64,000 bases of DNA from contig OX579637.1 of NCBI GenBank assembly GCA_951230915.1, positions 29,202,001 to 29,266,000 on the forward strand. Direction: 5' to 3'. The notes below the pieces were generated by a model. It was not told the origin of the DNA. It made no database searches and saw nothing but the letters and a program-made list of their open reading frames with translations. Shown here piece by piece: positions 55,021 through 64,000 of the stretch. Both the position numbers and the translations under genes were made by a program. Origin of the DNA: Antitrichia curtipendula (taxonomy: Eukaryota > Streptophyta > Bryopsida > Hypnales > Leucodontaceae). The stretch's first letter is position 1. The number at the start of each line of letters is the position of its first letter.

Positions 55021-58000
55021 TAAACTTGGGCCTGTACTTTAATGGCTCCCTACATCAAATGTCATGGAATTTGATTTGGGGAGGCACTTGAACAAATTTG
55101 TAGAAGTTGCAAATACCCTCAAATATTTAAATCCATGAGAATATTTCATTTGTGCGTAATTTTCATCCATCTCCACGTGAATCAAAAAGAATATGGAATA
55201 AATTTAAGCCTGTACTTTAATGGCTCCCTACATCAAATGTCATGGAATTTGATTTGGGGAGGCACTTGAACAAATTTGTAGAAGTTGCAAATACCCTCAA
55301 ATATTTAAATCCATGAGAATATTTCATTTGTGCGTAATTTTCATCCATCTCCACGTGAATCAAAAAGAATATGGAATAAATTTGGGCCTGTACTTTAATG
55401 GCTCCCTACGTCAAATGTCATGGAATTTGATTTGGGGAGGCACTTGAACAAATTTGTAGAAGTTGCAAATACTCTCAAGTATTTAAATTTGTGAGAAGAT
55501 TTCATTTGTGCGTAAGTTTCATCCATCTCCACGTGAATCGAAAATAATATGGAATATACTTGGGCCTGTACTTTAATGGCTCCCTACATCAAATGTCATG
55601 GAATTTGATTTGGGAAGGCACTTGAATTAATTTGTGCAAGTTGAAAATTCCCTCAAATATTTAAATCCCTTAGAATGTTTCATTTGTGCGTAATTTTCGT
55701 CCATCTCCACATGAATCGAAAAAAATATGGAATAAACTTGGCCCTGTACTTTAATGGCTCCCTGCATCAAATGTCATGGAATTTGATTTGGGGAGGCACT
55801 TGAACAAAATTGTTGAAGTTGCAAATACCCTCAAATATTTAAATCCATGAAAATATTTCATTGTGCGTAATTTTCATCCATCTCCACGTGAACCAAAAAA
55901 AAAATGGAATAAACTTGGGCCTGTACTTTAATGGCTCCTTACATCAAATGTCCTGGAATTTGATTTGGGGAGGCACTTGAACAAATTTGAAGAAGTTGCA
56001 AATATCCTCAAGTATTTAAATCCATGAGAATATTTCATTTGTGCGTAATTTTCATCCATCTCCACGTGAATCAAAAAAATTATGGAATAAACTTGGGCCT
56101 GTACTTTAATGGCTCCCTACATCAAATGTCATGGAATTTGATTTGGGGAGGCACTTGAACAAATTTGTAGAAGTTGCAAATACCCTCAAGTGTTTAAATC
56201 CATGAGAATATTTCATTTGTGCGTAATTTTCATCCATCTGCACGTGGATCAAAAAAAATATGGAATAAACTTGGGCCTGTACTTTAATGGCTCTCTACAT
56301 CAAATGTCATGGAATCTGATTTGGGAAGGCACTTGAATTAATTTGTGCAAGCTGAAAATACCCTCAAATAATTAAATCCATGAGAATGTTTCATTTGTGC
56401 GGAATTTTCATCCATCTCCACGTGAATTAAAAAAAATATGGAATAAACTTGGCCCTGTACTTTAATGGCTCCCTACATCAAGTGTCATGGAATTTGATTT
56501 GGGAAGGCACTTGAACAAATTTGTAGAAGTTGCAAATACACTCAAATATTTGACTCCATGAGAAGATTTCATTTCTGCGTAATTTTCATCCATCTCCACG
56601 TGAATCAGAAAAAATATGGAATAAACTTGGGCCTGTACTTTAATAGCTCCCTACATTAAATGTCATGGAATTTGATTTGGGGAGGCACTTGAACAAATTC
56701 GTAGAAGTTGCAAATACACTCAAATATTTAAATCCATGAGAAGATTTCATTTGTGCGTAATTTTCATCCATCTCCACGTGAATCAAAAAAAAATATGGAA
56801 TAAACTTGGGCCTGTACTTTAATGGCTCCCTACATCAAATGTTATGGAATCTGATTTGGGAAGGCACTTGAACGAACCTGTAGAAGTTGCAAATACCCTC
56901 AAGCATGTAAATCCATGAGAAGATTTCATTTGTGCGTAATTTCCATCCAGCTCCACGTGAATCAAAAAAAATATGGAATAAACTTGGGCTTGTACTGTAA
57001 TGGCTCCCTACATCAAATGTCATGGAATTTGATTTGGGGAGGCACTTGAACAAATTTGTAGAAGTTGCATATACCCTCAAGTATTTAAATCCATGAGGAT
57101 ATTTCATTTGTGCGTAATTTTCATCCATCTCCACGTGAATCATAAAAAATATGGAATAAACTTGGGCCTGTACTATAATGGCTCCCTACATCAAATGTCT
57201 TGGATTTGATTTGGGGAAACCCTTGAACAAATTTGAAGAAGTTGCAAATACCCTCAAATATTTGACTCCATGAGCATATTTCATATGTGCGTAATTTATA
57301 TCCATCTCCACGTGAATTAAAAAAAATATGGAATAAACTTGGGCGTGTTTTTTGATGGCCCTCTACGTCAAATGTCATGGAATTTGAATAGGAGAGGCAC
57401 TTGAACAAATTTGTAGAAGTTGCAAATACCCTCAAATATTTGACTCCATGAGAAGATTTCATTTCTGCGTAATTTTCATCCATCTCCACGTGAATCAAAA
57501 AAAATATGGAATACACTTCGGCCTGTACTTTAATGGCTCTCTACATCAAATGTCATGGAATTTGAATAGGAGAGGCACGTGAACAAATTTGTAGAAGTTG
57601 CGAATATCCTCAAATATTTGAATCCATGAGAATGCTTCATTTGCGCGTAATTTTCATCCATCTCCACGTGAATCAGAAAAAATATGGAATAAACTTGGGC
57701 CTGTACTTTAATAGCTCCCTACATCAAATGTCATGGAATTTGATTTGGGGAGGCACTTGAACAAATTTGTAGAAGTTGCAAATACCCTCAAGTATTTAAA
57801 TCCATGAGAAGATTTCATTTGTGCGTAATTTTCATCCATCTCCACGTGAATCAAAAAAAAATATGGAATAAACTTGGGCCTGTACTTTAATGGCTCCTTA
57901 CATCAAATGTTATGGAAATTGATTTGGGAAGGCACTTGAACGAACCTGTAGAAGTTGCAAATACCCTCAAGCATGTAAATCCATGAGAAGATTTCATTTG

Positions 58001-60540
58001 TGCGTAATTTCCATCCAGCTCCACGTGAATCAAAAAAAATATGGAATAAACTTGGGCTTGTACTGTAGTGGCTCCTTACATCAAATGTCATGGAATTTGA
58101 ATAGGAGAGGCACTTGAACAAATTTGTAGAAGTTGCATATACCCTCAAGTATTTAAATCCATGAGAATATTTCATTTGTGCGTAATTTTCATCCATCTCC
58201 ACGTGAATCAAAAAAGATATGGAATAAACTTGGGCCTGTACTGTAATGGCTCCCTACATCAAATGTCTTGGAATTTGATTTGGGGAGGCCCTTGAACAAA
58301 TTTGTAGAAGTTGCAAATACCCTCAAATATTTGACTCCATGAGAAGATTTCATTTCTGCGTAATTTTCATCCATCTCTACGTGAATCAAAAAAAATATGG
58401 AATAAGCTTGGGCCTGTACTTTAATGGCTCCCTACATCAAATGTTATGGAAATTGATTTGGGAAGGCACTTGAACAAAATTGTGGAAGTTGCATATACCC
58501 TCAAATATTTAAATCCATGAGAATGCTTCATTTGCGCGTAATTTTCATCCATCTCCACGTGAATCAAAAAAGATATGGAATAAGCTTGGGCCTGTACTTT
58601 AATGGCTCCCTACATCAAATGTTATGGAAATTGATTTGGGAAGGCACTTGAACAAAATTGTGGAAGTTGCATATACCCTCAAATATTTAAATCCATGAGA
58701 ATATTTCATATAAGCGTAATTTTCATCCATCTCCACGTGAATTTAGCAAAATATGGAATAAAGTTGGGCTTGTACTTTAATGGATCCCTACATCAAATGT
58801 CATGGAATTTGATTTGGGAAGGCACTTGAACAAAATTGTGGAAGTTGCATATACCCTCAAATATTTAAATCCATGAGAATATTTCATATAAGCGTAATTT
58901 TCATCCATCTCCAGGTGAATTTAGCAAAATATGGAATAAGCTTGGGCCTGTACTTTAATGGCTCCCTACATCAAATGTTATGGAAATTGATTTGGGAAGG
59001 CACTTGAACAAAATTGTGGAAGTTGCAAATACCCTCAAGTATTTAGACCCATAAGAATATTTCATTTGTGCGTAATTATCATCCATCTCCACGTGAATCA
59101 GAAAAAATATAGAGTAAACTTGGGCCTTTACTTTGATGGCTCCCTACATCAAATGTCATAGAATTTGATTTGGGGAGGCACTTGAACAAATTTGTAGAAG
59201 TTGCAAATACCCTTAAATATTTAAACCCATGAGAAGATTTCATTTGTGCGTAATTTCCATGCAGCTCCACGTGAATCAGAAAAAATATGGAATAAACTTG
59301 GGCCTGTACTTTAATAGCTCCCTACATCAAATGTCATGGAATTTGATTTGGGGAGGCACTTGAACAAATTCGTAGAAGTTGCAAATACCCTCAAGTATTT
59401 AAATCCATGAGAAGATTTCATTTGTGCGTAATTTTCATCCATCTCCACGTGAATCAAAAAAAATTATGGAATAAACTTGGGCCTGTACTTTAATGGCTCC
59501 CTACATCAAATGTTATGGAAACTGATTTGGGAAGGCACTTGAACGAACCTGTAGAAGTTGCAAATACCCTCAAGCATGTAATTCCATGAGAAGATTTCAT
59601 TTGTGTGTAATTTCCATCGAGCTCCACGTGAATCAAAAAAAATATGGAATAAACTTGGGCTTGTACTCTAATGGCTCCCTACATCAAATGTCATGGAATT
59701 TGATTTGGGAAGGCACTTGAACGAACCTATAGAATTTGCAAATACCCTCAAGCATTTAAATCCATGAGAAGATTTCATTTGTGCGTAATTTCCATCCAGG
59801 TCCACGTGAATCAAAAAAAATATGGAATAAGCTTGGGCCTACACTTTAATGGCTCCCCACATCAAATGCCATGGAATTTGATTTGGGAAGGCACTTGAAC
59901 AAAATTGTGGAAGTTGCATCCACCCTCAAATATTTAAATCCAGGAGAATATTTCATTTAAGCGTAATTTTCATCCATCTCCACGTGAATCAAGCAAAATA
60001 TGGAATAAGCTTGGGCCTGTACTTTAATGGCTCCCTACATCAAATGTCATGGAATTTGATTTGGGGAGGCACTTGAACAAATTTGTAGAAGTTGCGAATA
60101 CCCTCAAATATTTAAATCCATGAAAATATTTCATTGTGCGTAATTTTCATCCATCTCCACGTGAATCAAAAAAAATATGGAACAAACTTGGGCCTGTACT
60201 TTAATGGCTCCCTACATCAAATGTCATGGAATTTGATTTGGGGAGGCACTTGAACAAATTCGTAGAAGTTGCAAATACCCTCAAGTATTTAAATCCATGA
60301 GAATATTTCATTTGTGCGTAATTTTCATCCATCTCCACATGAATCAAGCAAAATATGGAATAAACTTGGGCCTGTACTTTAATCGCTGCCTACATCAAAT
60401 GTCATAGAATTTGATTTGGGGAGGCACTTGAACAAATTGGTAGAAGTTGCAAATACATTCGAGTGTTTAAATCCATGAGAATATTTCATTTGTGCGTAAT
60501 TTTCATCCATCTCCACGTGAATCAAAAAAAATATGGAATA

Positions 60541-61990
60541 AACTTGGGCGTGTACTTTAATGGCTCTCTACATCAAATGTCATGGAATCTGATTTGGGAA
60601 GGCACTTGAATTAATTTGTGCAAGTTGAAAATACCCTCAAATATTTAAATCCATGAGAATGTTTCATTTGTGCGTAATTTTCGTCCATATCCACGTGAAT
60701 CAAAAAAAATATGGAATAAACTTGGGCTTCTAGTTAAATGGCTCCCTACATCAAATGTCATGGAATTTGATTTGGGAAGGCACTTGAACGAACCTATAGA
60801 ACTTGCAAATACCCTGAAGCATTTAAATCCATGAGAAGATTTCATTTGTGCGTAATTTCCATCCAGGTCCACGTGAATCAAAAAAAATATGGAATAAGCT
60901 TGGGCCTACACTTTAATGGCTCCCCACATCAAATGCCATGGAATTTGATTTGGGAAGGCACTTGAACAAATTGGTAGAAGTTGCAAATACCCTCAAGCAT
61001 TTAAATCCATGAGAATATTTCATTTGTGCGTAATTTTCATCCATCTCCACGTGAATCAAAAAAAATGTGGAATAAACTTGGGCCTGTACTTTAATGGCTC
61101 CCTACATCAAATGTCATAAAATTTGATTTGGGGAGGCACTTGAACAAATTCGTAGAAGTTGCAAATACCCTCAAGTATTTAAATCCATGAGAAGATTTCA
61201 TTTGTGCGTAATTTTCATCCATCTCCACGTGAATCAGAAAAAAATATGGAATAAACTTGGGCCTGTACTTTAATGGCTCCTTACATCAAATGTTATGGAA
61301 ACTGATTTGGGAAGGCACTTGAACGAACCTGTAGAAGTTGCAAATACCCTCAAGCATGTAAATCCATGAGAAGATTTCATTTGTGCGTAATTTCCATCCA
61401 GCTCCACGTGAATCAAAAAAAAATATGGAATAAACTTGGGCCTGTACTTTAATGGCTCCTTACATCAAATGTTATGGAAACTGATTTGGGAAGGCACTTG
61501 AACGAACCTGTAGAAGTTGCAAATACCCTCAAGCATGTAAATCCATGAGAAGATTTCATTTGTGCGTAATTTCCATCCAGCTCCACGTGAATCAAAAAAA
61601 ATATGGAATAAACTTGGGCGTGTACTTTAATGGCTCTTTACATCAAATGTCATGGAATCTGATTTGGGAAGGCACTTGAATTAATTTGTGCAAGTTGAAA
61701 ATACCCTCAAATATTTAAATCCCTGGGAATGTTTCATTTGTGCGTAATTTTCGTCCATATCCACGTGAATCAAAAAAAATATGGAATAAACTTGGGCTTC
61801 TAGTTAAATGGCTCCCTACATCAAATGTCATGGAATTTGATTTGGGAAGGCACTTGAACGAACCTATAGAACTTGCAAATACCCTCAAGCATTTAAATCC
61901 ATGAGAAGATTTCATTTGTGCGTAATTTCCATCCAGGTCCACGTGAATCAAAAAAAATATGGAATAAACTAGGGCTTGTACTTTAATGGC
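60541..61990 (+). repeat. 1070-bp (six-unit) duplicated block in the satellite
   Basis: An unusual unit with GAATTAATTTGTGCAAG, TTCGTCCATATCCACG and GGGCTTCTAGTTAAATGG, followed by GAACGAACCTATAGAACTTG, occurs at 60541-60890 and again at 61611-61960 with very few differences. Spacing is 1070 bp, six units. Similar six-unit spacing is seen between 56835 and 57903. Confidence 0.75.
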
Positions 61991-64000
61991 TCCCTACATC
62001 AAATGTCATGGAATTTGATTTGGGAAGGCACTTGAACAAAATTGTGGAAGTTGCATATACCCTCAAATATTTAAATCCATGAGAATATTTCATTTAAGCG
62101 TAATTTTCATCCATCTCCACGTGAACCAAAAAAAATATGGAATAAACTTGGGCCTGTACTTTGATGGCTCCCTACATCAAATGTCAGGGAATTTGATTTG
62201 GGAAGGCACTTGAACAAATTTGTAGAAGTTGCAAATACCCTCAAGTATTTAAATCCATGAGAATATTTCATTTGTGCGTAATTTTCATCCATCTCCACGT
62301 GAATAAAAAAAAATGTGGAATAAACTTGGGCCTGTACTTTAATGGCTCCCTACATCAAATGTCATAAAATTTGATTTGGGGAGGCACTTGAACAAATTTG
62401 TAGAAGTTGCAAATACCCTCAAATATTTAAATCCATGAAAATATTTCATTGTGCGTAATTTTCATCCATCTCCACGTGAATCAAAAAAAATATGGAATAA
62501 ACTTGGGCCTGTACTTTGATGGCTCCGTACATCAAATGTCATGGAATTTGATTTGGGAAGGCACTTGAACAAATTTGTAGAAGTTGCAAATACCCTCAAG
62601 TATTTAAATCCATGAGGAGATGTCATTTGTGCGTAACTTCCATCCAGCTCCACGTGAATCAAAAAAACATATGGAATAAACTTGGGCCTGTACTTTAATG
62701 GCTCCCTACATCAATTGTCATAAAATTTGATTTGGGGAGGCACTTGAACAAGTTTGTAGAAGTTGCAAATACCCTCAAGTATTTAAATCCATGAGAATAT
62801 TTCATTTGTGCGTAATTTCCATCCATCTCCTCATGAATAATAAAAATATGGAATAAGCTTGGGCCTACACTTTAATGGCTCTCTACATCAACTGTCCTGG
62901 AATTTGAATTGGGAAGGCACTTGAACATTGTAGAAGTTGCAATAAACCTCAAATTTTTGACTCCATGAGAAGATTTCATTTGCGCATAATTTTCATACAT
63001 CTCCACGAGAATCAAAAATAATATAGAATATACTTGGGCCTGTACTTTAATGACCTCCTACATCAAATGTCATGGAATTTGATTGGGAAGGCACTTGAAC
63101 AAATTTATAGAAGTTGCAAATACCCTCAAATATTTGAATCCATGAGAATATTTCATTTGTGCGTAATTTTCATACATCTCCACGTGAATAAAAAAAAATA
63201 TGGAATAAACTTGGGCCTGTACTTTAATGGCTCCCTACATCAAATGTCATGGAATTTGAATTGGGATGGCACTTGAACAAATTTGCAGAAGTTGCAAATA
63301 CCCTCAAATATTTGACTCCATGAGAATATTTCATTTATGCGTAATTTTTATCCATCTCCACGTGAATCAAGAAAAATATGGAATAAACTCGGGCGTATAC
63401 TTTAATGGCTCCCTACATCAAATGTCATGGAATTTGATTTGGTAAGGCACGTGAATTAATTTGTGCAAGTTGCAAATACCTTCAAATAATTAAAGCCATG
63501 AGAATGTTTCATTTGTGCGTAATTTTCATATATCTCTACGTGAATAAAAAAAAAATGGAATAAATTTGAGCTTCTAGTTAAATGGCTCCTTATATCAAAT
63601 GTCATGGAATTTGATTTTGGGAGGCACTTGAACAAATTTGTAGAAGTTGCAAAGACCCTCAAATATTTGAATCCATGAGAATGTTTCATTTCTGCGTAAT
63701 TTTCATCCATCTCCACGTGAATCAAAAAAAAATATAGAATAAACTTGGGCCTGTATTTTAATGGCTCCCTACATCAAATGTCATGGAATTTGGTTTTGGA
63801 AGGCACTTGAACAAAATTGTGGAAGTTGCAAATACCCTCAAATATTTAAATCCATGAGAAGATTTCATTTGTGCGTAATTTTCATCCATCTCCACGTGAA
63901 TCAAAAAAAATATAGAATAAACTTGGGCCTGCACTTTAATGGCTCTCTACATCAAATGTCATGGAATTTGATTTTGGAAGGCACTTGAACAAAATTGTGG

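Larger units (their letters stand above)
47918..64000 (+). repeat. ~178-bp satellite array, about 90 copies, runs off the window
   Basis: Head-to-tail copies with landmarks CATCAAATGTCATGGAATTT, GGCACTTGAACAAATTTG, AGTTGCAAATACCCTCAA, ATTTAAATCCATGAGAA, TTTCATTTGTGCGTAATTTT, CATCCATCTCCACGTGAATC, ATATGGAATAAACTTGGGCC and TGTACTTTAATGGCTCCCTA. Adjacent landmarks are about 178 bp apart (for example 53443 and 53621). All copies face the same way. Copies beyond about 62.9 kb are more diverged than central ones. A 178-bp unit is in the nucleosomal range of many plant centromeric satellites. Confidence 0.95.

Noticed and set aside
49098..63988. Many 60-130-residue open frames in the satellite, mostly minus strand, with near-identical translations
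   Set aside because: They follow from a stop-poor 178-bp unit repeated many times; 178 is not a multiple of three, so the frame changes each unit, and no start or splice context is kept.

Overview
The window is eukaryotic nuclear DNA, most likely from a streptophyte (green alga of the land-plant lineage, bryophyte, lycophyte or fern). The reasons are GT-AG introns with phase-matched exons, interstitial TTTAGGG (plant-type telomere) motifs, a plant-style DUF7869 transposase-like gene, an AT-rich background, and a long satellite with a nucleosome-sized unit. I cannot name the species. Almost everything coding is mobile-element-like or chromatin-related, and most genes are visibly decayed.

Layout. 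(1) 0.5-21.8 kb: a zone whose non-coding parts are crowded with GTAC-centred motifs. It holds two decayed paralogues of a coiled-coil/RING-type protein (1.86-4.2 kb and 8.39-10.04 kb), an acidic exon with 15-residue repeats (11.8-12.5 kb), a three-exon SUV39-type SET-domain gene (12.86-14.10 kb), exon-like pieces on the minus strand (14.6-18.25 kb) and a three-exon minus-strand transposase-like pseudogene (18.29-21.58 kb). I suspect this is one large DNA element or its remains, but found no terminal inverted repeats. (2) 21.8-26.8 kb: essentially gene-free, with at most a scrap of LINE. (3) 26.87-35.44 kb: a degenerate Ty3/gypsy-type retrotransposon in the order Gag - two CCHC knuckles - retropepsin - C5 cytosine DNA methyltransferase - RT - RNase H - integrase - PHD finger. 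The captured methyltransferase and the terminal PHD finger are the most striking content of the window. Its motif I is hidden by a pair of compensating frameshifts. (4) 35.4-41.6 kb: non-coding DNA with a 104-bp repeat, a 195/390-bp satellite interrupted by an LTR-like segment, a decayed coding fragment and a SINE-like element. (5) 41.97-44.81 kb, minus strand: a DUF7869 transposase-like gene of 946 sense codons plus one premature TAA, with six copies of a 19-bp palindrome in its upstream region. (6) 47.92-64.0 kb, to the window end: about 90 head-to-tail copies of a ~178-bp satellite with local higher-order duplications, a candidate centromeric or pericentromeric array.

How it fits together. 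Three elements or zones here carry enzymes or readers of silent chromatin (DNA methyltransferase, PHD finger, H3K9-type SET domain). The in-frame stops are all explainable by single C-to-T or G-to-A transitions, several at CpG, as expected in heavily methylated heterochromatin next to a satellite array. That link is inference. Coordinates of splice sites and breaks were read by eye; no alignment or database search was run.
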